Positions 11,902 to 22,200 of a stretch of DNA of 64,000 nt are shown here, piece after piece (positions within the stretch are counted from its first letter, which is position 1; each line of letters starts with the position of its first letter). A model generated the notes under the pieces. The model was given only the letters and a program-made list of their open reading frames with translations, did no database searches and was not told the origin of the DNA. A program made the position numbers and the translations under genes. This stretch comes from Nothopassalora personata (taxonomy: Eukaryota; Ascomycota; Dothideomycetes; Mycosphaerellales; Mycosphaerellaceae). Where the stretch lies: contig CM066289.1 of NCBI GenBank assembly GCA_033816765.1, positions 3,844,001 to 3,908,000 on the forward strand, written 5' to 3'.

Positions 11902-12269
11902 AGCGTCAATATTCATGCATCGAGTGCGCTTGCAACTACGAGAGCTTTCAATGATACCACAGAGGTAGCGTTAGCCGGTACTGAGCGCTTGGGAGGCGTA
12001 AGAATCACATGCAATACGAAAATTAGCAACATGAATGGAAGTATTTTAGAGAGAGAGATCAGGTGCAACATGACCAGCCGGCCAAAGAGAGGTATGCGAT
12101 TCCAGCGCGCAAAGCGGCGCTCTTCTCCACAGAAGAAAGGAGGCAAAATGGTATCGTCCTTGCTGGCTCCGTGGCTCAGCACCCAAACTCCGTGATGTGT
12201 CAGACTAGGGTCACAACCATAACGCCGGAGTCATACTCTAAACGCCTGCCTGCTCCCTATAGCCATCAA
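11902..12269. other. Short intergenic stretch between convergent genes
   Basis: It separates the 3' ends of the epoxide hydrolase (plus) and the first RNase III-like gene (minus). No coding or repeat structure was recognised. Confidence 0.5.
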
Positions 12270-12996
12270 TTATTCCCAGCTACCGCCCTGCATCCAGTGA
12301 CAGTACCAGTGGTACTGGCGCCATGCCTCCGCCACCTCCGCCGCTCTCTTCGCCTCCGCAGCCACCGCAACTCTCTGCGCATATGCCCTCCTGGCCAAGT
12401 CCCACACTCTCTCAACCTCCGCCTCCTCCTCATCGTTCACGGGATAGCAGATCCCGAAGCCGCGCAACACGTCTTCCATAACGTCAGCCGCACCATCGCA
12501 ATCTTGGTATACGGCGCCGATAATAGCTTCAACCACGTCGGCCTTTTCGTGGTCGGTGAAGGTGGATGGGCCGTTGCCCGCACGGCAGATGATGCTTGAT
12601 AGGCCCTGACTGTCGGCCACGTATGCGAGGAATGTCTGCTCTGAGGCCCGACGCTCGTACTTGTCAGTGAAGTCGCCTATAAATCGTTAGTGTGTGCGTC
12701 ATGTGTATAACAACGTCCCCGTGTAGGTAGGAGTAGAGCGTACTTTTGCTGTCTCCGGCTCGACGCCACTGTGCCTTGCACATCTTGCGGGCAATATCAT
12801 CACCAATTTGCTGCAGCGTCTGGTTGTGCTCGTATGCCTTACGGCCTTGTCTCGATCTCTGCAGCAGGGCACCACGAAACAAAGCAGGGTTGCGCATGCT
12901 GTAGACGAGTCCGCGGGTCCAACCCAGCACTCCAGCATTGAAGTCGATGGCGAATGCTCCATCACCGGGAGGCGGAGGAGGTGCGACGAGGGCCAT
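12270..12996 (-). CDS. RNase III-domain-like protein, paralogue 1 (219 aa)
   Basis: Exons 12744-12996 and 12270-12676, with a 67-nt intron (GTACGC..TATAG), give 219 residues. The N-terminus is proline-rich (VAPPPPPGDG). The RNase III fold is shown by two motifs: NQTLQQIGDDIARKMCKA, where the family has N-E-R-L-E-F-L-G-D, and HEKADVVEAIIGAVYQDC, which fits the second signature. The aspartate of the first motif and the Asp/Glu pair of the second are kept, but both glutamates of the first motif are glutamine. No double-stranded-RNA-binding domain follows; the C-terminus is a charged helix. Catalysis on dsRNA is therefore doubtful. A binding or ribosome-associated role like other RNase III-fold proteins is possible (inference). 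Confidence 0.75.
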
Positions 12997-15900
12997 TGTG
13001 GCGAAGGATGTGTTGCTGGTGACTGTGGTATAGAGTAATGTACGTGAAGAGACTGATCGTGCTGTGTAGGCGTATGGTATGGTGTACTTTCAATATCATG
13101 TCTCTCGCGTGAGGAGCAAGAATCCTTTTTTCCGTCGCTATGAGCTTCGGAACAATTCTTAGAGCACACCTGCATCACATAAAACAGTGGGACTTTTTGA
13201 AATGGCCACGGGCTCGAGCACAGGCACTTCGCAGTCGAAGGACTCTTCTCCATGGTCGAACCGAGGAACGAACGTGATGAAAAGCTATGAGATGTATGCA
13301 GAGCGATCAATCGATCGGTCAGTGGCAGCTATTGGCACTGAAGCCATGCCTGACCATGGGGGGCTATTTACACCAACACCACGTCGGTCCACCTTGCGGT
13401 GTACTAGACATCTTGTTGTCAATGTACGGTCACCGAGCTTTGCGCTGTGGCGGACGCGTCCAAGAGCACATGCATAGGGCTGTAAGCAGCAGCCGCAGTC
13501 TCTGAGGGTGTGACCGATCCCCCGGGTTGTCGTAAGCTCGTTAATAGAACAGGAGAGAAAGAATTTCAGCGGAGGGAAGAACAGGGTTTTATAGGCGCGT
13601 GCCAAGGGTGCCTCCGGTTACATCACAGCGTTGTGGTCGAGGCAGCAACGGTGTGACGTTTGTTGTGATGCAGGATGGCGCAAGCCGAAGAGTCGTCTAT
13701 AAAGGCCCCTCTCTTCGCTCCCATCCTCCTTTTTCTTCTCTTCATCGAGCTAACCACAACTCGGCGGAAATGTTCACACTTTCGTCCAAGAGACTGCGGC
13801 CTGCACCACATCGACGGGGACTATGCCTGCTCTCTTGGACAGCAGCAGCAATAGCTTGGTGACGGGGGAATTGATGACAAGATGTTCAGTACGCCGCATG
13901 GCGGAGAGATGTGGCGTCGCTGCAAGATGGGCGAATCTTTGACGGTCGTGACTTTGGCCAATGGGCTGCCATACTAATCATCATCCAGGCGTAATAACAG
14001 ACGTATTTGCAGAGATTTCTACCTTTTCATCAACATCATCCGCTTGACGGATGGCCTTGGAGAAGAGACTAATTCCGCTTGTTGTTGCAAACTTCAGGCC
14101 CACCCCCCAGCCCACGTATTAACGGCATCAGGCATCACTGGCTTCTACCGTCCGAAATCTCAGGAACGAACACCGCTTGAAGACAGCATATGAAGTGGTT
14201 GGCGGGGAGCTCGAGGGTGGTGGACTGTGATCATAGCTAGCATATCAAGAAAGTGGTGCTGCAGTGAAAGCGAGGAATGGATGATGTGTCAAAGGCTACT
14301 GTTCTTATGAGCTGTGGCAATGACAGTGACGAGGACCATGAATAGTTGGAATCATTCTGATTGTATGGCGAAGATATGTACGGTAAAAGCTTCCTGCCAA
14401 TGCGCCTTGACCTCAAGAGCATTTGACTTTTACTTGCTACCGCTGATGTTGATCCGCCTGGGATACTGCCCAATGGAGACCCGCCTGGGATTCAATCATC
14501 TTGATCTGCCATGTCTGTGCTTGACCCGTGCGTGATGAGGTAGCAGGGCCATCTGAATCCATGGTGGAGCGGAAAATCGTTCGAAGATGTGATTCAGAGT
14601 GCAGGAGACTGGCCGGAGTGCCGTCGCAAGGACTCGTTTGCTGGTACTCCAGCGCGCTCGCAAAACTGTTGAGTGTGAACATGCTAGGGTATGGAGCTGA
14701 GGAGTGAAATTACAACGGTGTATGCGTTGTTTGCAAGTTTGATGTACGGGGCGAGGCAAGACGGCGTGCGTGATGGGAGTTGTTGCAGGCGGCTGATCGT
14801 TGAGAAGTTTTTGGGCCCAGAACAGGCGCGGCCATTTCAGTCAGGACTGGACCGCTGCGGTTCAAACTTCCGCTGCGGTGCCCTCATTGACAGCAGCATC
14901 TTCGAGACGACATCCACAGCACCATCATCACACATCATACGACAATGATCATCCGCGAGCTTGAAGAACTCGTACTGCTGAACGCGCACCTGCTGGTTGT
15001 GAGTGTATTTCGGCTCCTGAGCTTGTCTTTGTTGGCGGACGTTTGCTCCCGGATTCTCGTATACACACAACTTTGCTTCGTGTCTGGCAGCAATCTCGTC
15101 ACCTACACTTGGCTGTGCTTGCCATCACCGGAGTTATATATTCCGCTACTGCTTGAGTAGGACTCTCCTAATCAGCTCGAGCAGGCGAACTTTTCTCTGT
15201 GATTCGAGGATCTGCGAGGGATTGCGCCACGTCAAAATGCACGATAGCATGCTTCTTTCTGAAGCCACCTGATTATACTTTGTTTACGCTGATCATAGCA
15301 GCAGTCATAGTCCATCGTACGCCGCCGCCGTGCGCTGCCTCAAGTCCTCCGCTCCTCGATCCATACCCTGCACTCGAGCGTCAGCTACGTCCTCCATGCC
15401 TACAGGCGCCAGCTTACACAATCGAGATACGCTATCATACAATTTGCGGCTATCACAGCGGCCAGGATTCTCATTCCTACGTCGTCTTGTTCCGTCGCAA
15501 GAAAGAACTTCGTCGAACGAGCATATCCATCTGCTTGCTACCATTAAGCGTGATGGCTCACGTCCAACGATACACCCATACACTGCATTGATCGCGCTAG
15601 AATCTACGCTGTCAGTGCCAAGGATCGAGGGTAAGTCAGTCACAGCGCCACAGCATGAATGGTCGCTCGCAACACTGCGCAGAACGATTCTCCTGTCTAT
15701 CCGCCACGATTGCACATTCCTGGTAACAGTCTCCTGCATACATAATTTCACGCGGTCAAAAATTGGGCATCACAGCGACCAGGAGCTTCATTCCTGAGTC
15801 GTCCTCAGTTGGTCGCAAAATCGAATTTATCAAACGGCCATACCCATCGGCTACCCTCAGTAAGCTGCATGGCTAGCGTTCGATGATACATTCCTTGAAG

Positions 15901-17273
15901 AAATTAGTGAGTTCAGACATGATAACCTAGCCGCAGGTCTTTCAAACAGGTGGGTAAAGGTACGTGGTGAGTGCGGCCATGGCTCGAACTCCAATCTTCA
16001 GCTGACTCTTGGCACAGATCGTCTTCCCTCCTCCCTCTCCTCCACAATCCACGATCCAGCCCCTACTGAACGCCGCGCATCTCTCTTACAAGCAATGAGT
16101 CGAGACAACTGCCAGGCGCCCTACTGCGTCATAGCGACTTGGAGATATGTCCCTTGGCCGTCTCACTTTGCAAGGCAAGAAAGAGTCCATCGCAACAAGA
16201 ACCCATCAATTCGTCACTATCAAAGTGCATGACGATTCTCCGAAGGAATATGGAGTACTTCTTAGTTCCAGGTATACGAGAGGAGATCGGATAGCAAAAC
16301 CTTTGTAAGCAGACGGTGGAGCGTCAGAGACAGCTGGGTTGCTGGTTTCGGCATGCAACGGGGTCAAGGAAGTGGAGATAATGACCTCAAGACGAGCGCT
16401 TAAGATACTGTCTATATATTTCGCAAGGTTAATACGTGGGATGACATGGTCAGTAGCTGAGAGGCCTCGATGTAATCGAGTTGTACCCTGTCTACCGGTG
16501 GAAAGCAAAATTGCAAATGAGACAACCGAGACAAAACAACTTCGAAACTTCTAACAACGACTAGTATCACGGTTTCTGCCCTTTATTTGCGATCGCTGCG
16601 TTAAAGCGAGCAGGCATACTATCTACACTACTATTTATTGATCGCATTTCAACCTCTCAAAGGGCTCGAATAGCCTCCGCCCGTACGGGATGGACAGTGG
16701 GGGCCATTTGCAAGTTTGCTGTCCACACCTTGCCTGTTCACGCGTGTTTGAGACGCGTCGACCCCTTTCCCGCAGCTGTTTCTGATCACAGGCGCTCTAC
16801 AGTATCTGTATGTCGAGCAGCTTCAATATCTATGAAGTTATTCTCACGACATCAGAGCTATCTGTTGATTCGAGTCAGATCGGCGGGGCGTTTTGAAAGC
16901 TGCACCTCCCCACTGTAGTCTGGACATTACTTTTGATACCCTTCACCTCAGCTAATCCCTTTTGACAACCCCTTCAAGGGCGTCATTGTCGAATCAGTAG
17001 CATTGTGACCGCTTCAAACGTGGTATTATAGCCAGTGAATCAATCGAGTGCGCTATCAATGTGAGGTTTGCGTTGCTATGTGAGAATAGTAGGCGAAGGC
17101 GCTAGTATTCTGCACCTGCAGGGGTGCTTCAACGACGAAATTGATGCCAGGCATCGAAAAATCTACTTCGCTCCTTGCACGACAGACAACATTGTGGAAG
17201 GACAACATAACATATCATTGCACGACGCACCCGCCTACATACGCACATTCTGCAACACCGCACCGCCGCCACA
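12997..17273. other. Gene-poor 4.3 kb between the two RNase III-like genes
   Basis: No frame here resembles a known protein. The longest (15305-15751 minus and 15330-15797 plus, about 150 codons) overlap on opposite strands and look like chance frames. An imperfect direct duplication lies at about 15430-15590 and 15745-15900. The interval may carry promoters for both flanking genes, which point away from each other (12996 minus and 17274 plus). Confidence 0.4.
15430..15900. repeat. Imperfect direct duplication, two copies of about 150 bp, 316 bp apart
   Basis: The blocks at about 15450-15590 and 15766-15897 share the order ATCACAGCG-CCAGGA-CTTCATTCCT-GTCGTC-GTCGCAA-CATACCCATCGGCT-like words with substitutions and small indels. 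Neither copy has a convincing reading frame. Confidence 0.5.
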
Positions 17274-17949
17274 ATGTCCGCCGAAGCACCACCACCACCC
17301 CCAGGCTTCTACTGGGACGCCGTCACTGGCGCCGCACAAATAACGGGTGGCTCCATCATCTATACCTTCAACGATCTCGAGCTCGCCAAGAAGGCGTTCC
17401 GCGTGCGTCCCGATGAGCACAGCGCCGGTAGGGCCATCAATGAGCCCTACAACGACAACCACATGCTGGCCTTCAGTGGCGATAAGGTCATGCGTGCCCA
17501 ATGCTGCACGCAGGCAGTGCTCGCTGGAGCCAATCACCGTATGTTGTTGACTGCTGAGATTTGAGATCACAGAGCTAACGATAGATATAGTGGAGTTCAC
17601 AGAGTGGTACGCGAACCTCGTCGCCAAGAACCGCTTCCTCGCCTTGTTAGCAGACCAGTCTGGCCTCACAGGTTACCTCGTGCGTGTTGGGAATGGCCAC
17701 CCCGTGCGTAACTCGCGCTTTTGGGAGCACGAGAAGGCGGATGCAGTGGAGGCGTTCTTTGGTGCTGTGGCCGCCGATTGCGGCAATCGAATGGACAAAT
17801 TCGACGCACTCATGCGCGATTTCGGTGTGTTTTACCCACGCGATGCTGCAGAGGAGTCCTGGCTGCGGGCAAAGATGGTGGAGGCGGATAGAGCTGGTCT
17901 TGTGGAGGAGAGCGAGAGGAGGAGATTCGGTCTCCAGTACAAGAAGTGA
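17274..17949 (+). CDS. RNase III-domain-like protein, paralogue 2 (207 aa)
   Basis: Exons 17274-17538 and 17591-17949, with a 52-nt intron (GTATGT..GATATAG), give 207 residues. It shares with paralogue 1 the proline-rich start (EAPPPPPGF) and the string HEKAD-VEA--GAV before a similar D-FGV-YP end. In the first catalytic motif (NDNHMLAFSGDKVM) the aspartate is kept but the usual glutamates are His and Ala. The second motif (HEKADAVEAFFGAVAADC) keeps Asp and Glu. Like paralogue 1 it lacks a dsRNA-binding domain. The two genes are about 4.3 kb apart in opposite orientation, have one intron each at a comparable place, and probably arose by local duplication. Biochemical role unknown. Confidence 0.75.
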
Positions 17950-18863
17950 GAGAATGGGGAGATCTGAAGGGGAGGGTGATCGGGCGTGCGTCTGGAGTAT
18001 GACTCCAGCGTTTCGGCCGTGAACCCAAACCGGACACAACACAAGAAGGGGGAATGGCTGTGCCTACGGGCCAGTGATGAGATCCCTTCGCCTCCTTTCT
18101 GTTGATTGGAGAAGAGCGTCCGTCTTTGCGCGCTTGAAATGAATGAATACTCCCTCGACCGGCTGGTCACCCTGCGATCAGATGTGTCTGTCTCCATTCT
18201 CAATTCCCATTCTTGTCCAATACTGGTCTGCCAAAAGCGCCCCAGAAGCGCTCAATACTATGGTGAGATGTCTAGCTGTGATGCTCAATCAGCCTCTCGC
18301 CGTTCGAGGTAGGCGATCTGAGCAGGTAGGAGTCTCAAGGTTCTTACGATGTCGAATCCATTTCTGAAAGCCTGGCTACTCCTTGAGTGCTTTTTTCAAC
18401 TTCCCAGGTTAATTGTGTCACGATGATTACTCCTCAAAAGCGCCCCGATGGCACTAGATACCATACCTTTCACAGTCAATAGCGCTGTATTGTAGGGTCG
18501 TACGTGAAAGAAAGCGCGTGAAGTCGGCGTTTGCCAAGAGTGTCCGTGCATCTGGCTTGGCGGGCGATACCGGTCTGAAACACCCCACAGGAACGTTCTT
18601 CCGAGCCGACCCGGCGCGTCTGTGCAGCCTCGAAAGTGATCCGAGAATAAGCGCTCTGCTCTCGATGTTGCTTGGCAACAGCATCGCAATAAGAAGGCAG
18701 GTAGCACACGCTCGTAGCAAGGCATCTGACCTGAAAGGCTCAAGTATTCATACATCTCCCACCAACACCATCATCGATACATTTCTCTTTGTTCTTGCTA
18801 TTGTTGGAGAAGCAATTCGCACATTCCAGACTAATAGCCCCATCAGCGCATTCAGCGTCGATC
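17950..18863. other. Intergenic region, 5' flank of proline dehydrogenase
   Basis: Short overlapping frames on both strands, none protein-like. Presumably the promoter and 5' leader of the PRODH gene; no specific site could be assigned. Confidence 0.5.
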
Positions 18864-20327
18864 ATGTCTGCTCGAGTATTGCGGCTTGAGAGCTATACAC
18901 CTCCAGCAAAGATTGCACAGTTTGTATGTCGAGCACAATCTCGCCTGCCCAGCAAGCGAAGACAGCACACACAACACGCTCCTTGTAGGCGTCTGCACTC
19001 GACCTCGCACCAGGAAAATGCCGCCACCCTTCCCATCTCCACTTCCTCGTCGGTCAACACCGCTGCGACTGAGGCATCGACTTCTGCGATGACCGCAATT
19101 GCGCCACTCGGCAGTCTGCCTCTCAGCCAGGTACTGCGGACATGGCTGATCACCTCGATCTCGTCAAACCCGGTCCTGATGAGTGCTTCGACCAAGACAC
19201 TCCAGGCAATGCTTAACTCCAAGAATCCACTATTCGACCTCGAGAGAAACCCACTCATGCGTGCGATCTTGATGGAGACTTTCTACAAACAGTTCTGCGT
19301 GGGAAGCAATAAGGAAGAGATCACTCGAAACGTGGCCGCAATCCAGCAGCAAGGATATGGCGGTGTTATCCTCGAGTATGCCCTGGAAGTACTGGCAGAT
19401 GCCAAGAGCGATGAGGCGGCGGACATTGCAAAGTGGCGACAAGCAATGATGGACACTGTCGACATCACTGCTCCAGGCTCGTACTTCGCCTTCAAGTGGT
19501 CCGGACTGGGTCCAGCTGCAATGCGAAGAATGGCGAAAGAAGAGGCGCCGTCCAAGGAGATGGCCGAGGCAATGCACGCTGTAACTCAGGCTGCTTTGGC
19601 GAAAGATGTTGCCATGCTTCCGGCAGCCGAGGAGACCTGGACATTGAACGGCTTCCACAAGTGGTCTGTCGATCTCATGCGGGAGTACAACACAAAGGGC
19701 AAGGCCGTTGTCTTCAGCACTTACCAGGCCTACCTCAAGCAGAACACAGACCATCTCGCACGCCACATGGAGATGGCCAAGGCCGAGAACTTTACCCTCG
19801 GTGTCAAGCTCGTGCGAGGAGCGTACATGCACTCGGAGAAGCGGGACCTGATCTGGCCGACGATCGAGGCTACTCATCATGCATATGACACAGTGACCTC
19901 CGCCATGATCCACAGACAGTATAATGACCTACTTCGACCCTCTGGCAAGGACATCGCATTTCCAGACGTCGAGCTTGTGGTCGCGTCGCACAACGCCGAG
20001 ACCGTCAAGAAGGCGCAGGCATGGCGTCAGGCTCAGGCAACTCGAGGCGATGAGCTGACTCCACTCATCTATGTGCAGCTTCAGGGCATGGCGGATGAGA
20101 TTTCCGCCACTCTCGTCGCCAACGCCAAGGCCAACGAAGGCAAGACTCACGCCGTCCAGGAGAAGGTCTTCAAGTACTGCAACTGGGGTACTATGCAAGA
20201 GTGCCTAAACTATCTCCTTCGACGAGCGGCTGAGAACAAGGATGCTGCAGGACGCACTAATGATACACGACTTGCCATGCAGAGCGAGTTGATGAGACGA
20301 TTCAAGGCCGGAGTTGGGCTCTCGTAA
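18864..20327 (+). CDS. PUT1: Proline dehydrogenase, mitochondrial
   Basis: The FAD enzyme oxidises proline to pyrroline-5-carboxylate in mitochondria, the first step of proline use. A single exon encodes 487 residues from the ATG at 18864 (MSARVLRLESY). An upstream in-frame ATG at 18789 would add 25 residues and is less likely. The first 60 or so residues are rich in Arg, Ser and Ala with few acids, a typical mitochondrial presequence. Family motifs are present: LGVKLVRGAYMHSEK, ELVVASHNAETV, YVQLQGMADE, KYCNWGTMQECLNYLLRR-A-EN. Nothing is missing. The symbol follows the yeast orthologue of this single-copy family (prnD in Aspergillus). Confidence 0.92.
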   Translation: MSARVLRLESYTPPAKIAQFVCRAQSRLPSKRRQHTQHAPCRRLHSTSHQENAATLPISTSSSVNTAATEASTSAMTAIAPLGSLPLSQVLRTWLITSISSNPVLMSASTKTLQAMLNSKNPLFDLERNPLMRAILMETFYKQFCVGSNKEEITRNVAAIQQQGYGGVILEYALEVLADAKSDEAADIAKWRQAMMDTVDITAPGSYFAFKWSGLGPAAMRRMAKEEAPSKEMAEAMHAVTQAALAKDVAMLPAAEETWTLNGFHKWSVDLMREYNTKGKAVVFSTYQAYLKQNTDHLARHMEMAKAENFTLGVKLVRGAYMHSEKRDLIWPTIEATHHAYDTVTSAMIHRQYNDLLRPSGKDIAFPDVELVVASHNAETVKKAQAWRQAQATRGDELTPLIYVQLQGMADEISATLVANAKANEGKTHAVQEKVFKYCNWGTMQECLNYLLRRAAENKDAAGRTNDTRLAMQSELMRRFKAGVGLS

Positions 20328-22200
20328 GTACGACGAGTACGATCTTTTGAGCGAGCGAGCGACGTGAAGCATTTGTAGATCAAGGAAAAGATCTTGTACT
20401 GGAAGCCGCACGGCTACGATTGTGTATTGGTAGTTTTGGACACCTCTGCGGATTCTTGCATGGCGTGGGCTGGGTCTGGTTTAGCAAGCGAGGAGTTGTG
20501 GAAAGTTTAATATTACCATGAAATGATCTGACTGATCTTGAACATTCACCCCGTATTGCCTCCATTGCGGTATCTAGCCTACGAGCATCAAACATTCGCC
20601 ATACCATCAGCTACATCAGAGTCCGCCAAGATCCCAAGCTTTCGGCTCTCAGCATCTGAAGTCGGTTTTGCATCCGCCTTACGCTTCCTGAAATTGCCAT
20701 AATCGGCCAAGGCGTCCACACTACTGCAGGTACAATGCAAGTCGAGCATACTATATTGCTTTCTCCCATGTCTCTGGCTTTCGTTCCGGGGATCCGTCAG
20801 AGATCCGTCAGCCTAGCGTTTGCAAGCCGGATTGGCGTTCCGATGTAGGAGGGCCGAGGATAGCCGCGCCAGGAACACTTGAGGTTCGAGAAGCACGAAC
20901 TTTCTCTGACGACGTCTCCGTATCTTCTCCACAAGCGTAGAGACGCTACGGTATGGAGATCCGAGATGCGGGTGAGACAGATGCTGGCGTGAGAATCTGG
21001 TTTTGGCTGGGATCATGCCTTGGCATGGTCTGGCTTGGCGTATTGGAAACAGTAGGGAAGGTCTGAGGAGGGTAAAATATGGATTTGGATGGGTTGATTT
21101 GGGCGCTGATATTTCCGTGATGCTCTATGTTGATGGCCTTGTTGCGTTATCTTTCTCGGGTGGAAAGGTAAGAAGACGCCGACCGCGTCGCAGAGACTCT
21201 TGCTTTACTGCTGCTCTTAGTGTTCAACTGGAATGCTTTGACTACTTCTTTCCGTTGCGACGTTCCAAAGTCGTCACTCATGGATGCGGTGTGGATCCAA
21301 CCGCCTTGCCTGGTGCAAGTCAGCTCTAAATTGTGAATAATTTAGGAACTTGTCTTGTGCCTTCTGCCACACGCTCAGATGCGGCTTGATGCTCTATTGA
21401 ATGGACTCCTTTTCTAGCAGATAAGAGATACTAGGGGGCATCATGTACATGATGACTGACCATACGCAAGCATCTTCGGTGTGCGAAAGCGTGTTCGGGC
21501 AAGATTCTGGTGCTCACCCGAAATTCCATGCTGCCTTCCTTAATTCACCATTCCGGTCATTTCTTGACCTCTTGATTGAGAATGTCTGCCGCTCCTTGCA
21601 CGCAGTCGTATGTTGCAGTGAGGAGCTTTGACCTCCGCGTTGCTTCTTACCATGTTCATATTTCCCACGACCTGTATTGCGCAGCAGATTTCGACAATAG
21701 CCTTGCCCTAGTGAATCCGTAGGTAGCTTCTGACCTCGCCGACTGACCTGTTCTCAAGCTCTCGTGTCCTAAGCAGGGGCGATGCTCTTCTACTTATGAT
21801 GTACACCTCTCGAACACCGGGCTTCTGCGCCACTCAAAGTAGGCCGATATCTCTTGACCCTGTCAGTGATCCACGCGGCCCAAGTCTCCTCGTCTCGACA
21901 TCTGAAGGGCTTTGTTAGCCGGTGTGATCCCAAGATAGTCGCAGACTGTCCGTGTTCGCACGACCTCCTTGCGGTCCGTCAGTGTAATTGCTCTTCCGCT
22001 CATGGGATCCAGGTACGAGTCTATGCCATCACAGCAGATAAGTTCGTTGCTTGATGCTCGAGGTAGCACAGTCATTCTTCTTTTTGGTCAACGCTAAAAT
22101 CTGCTCTCCAGTCTTAGCGGATCTCTCAGGCCGTCTCGATCTTCTGTCCTGTCCTTCTCACTGAGTTCCTCTCCAAAACCTCTGTTATCGAAGATGCCGC
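20328..22200. other. Intergenic, no gene recognised
   Basis: Only short frames. A minus-strand stretch at 21863-22075 (70 codons, containing SYLDPMSGRAITLTDRKEV) has a protein-like look but no recognisable family and no exons to join. It may belong to the decayed material that follows. Confidence 0.35.

Noticed and set aside
19230..19913. 227-codon minus-strand frame inside proline dehydrogenase
   Set aside because: Antisense shadow of a strongly conserved single-exon gene.
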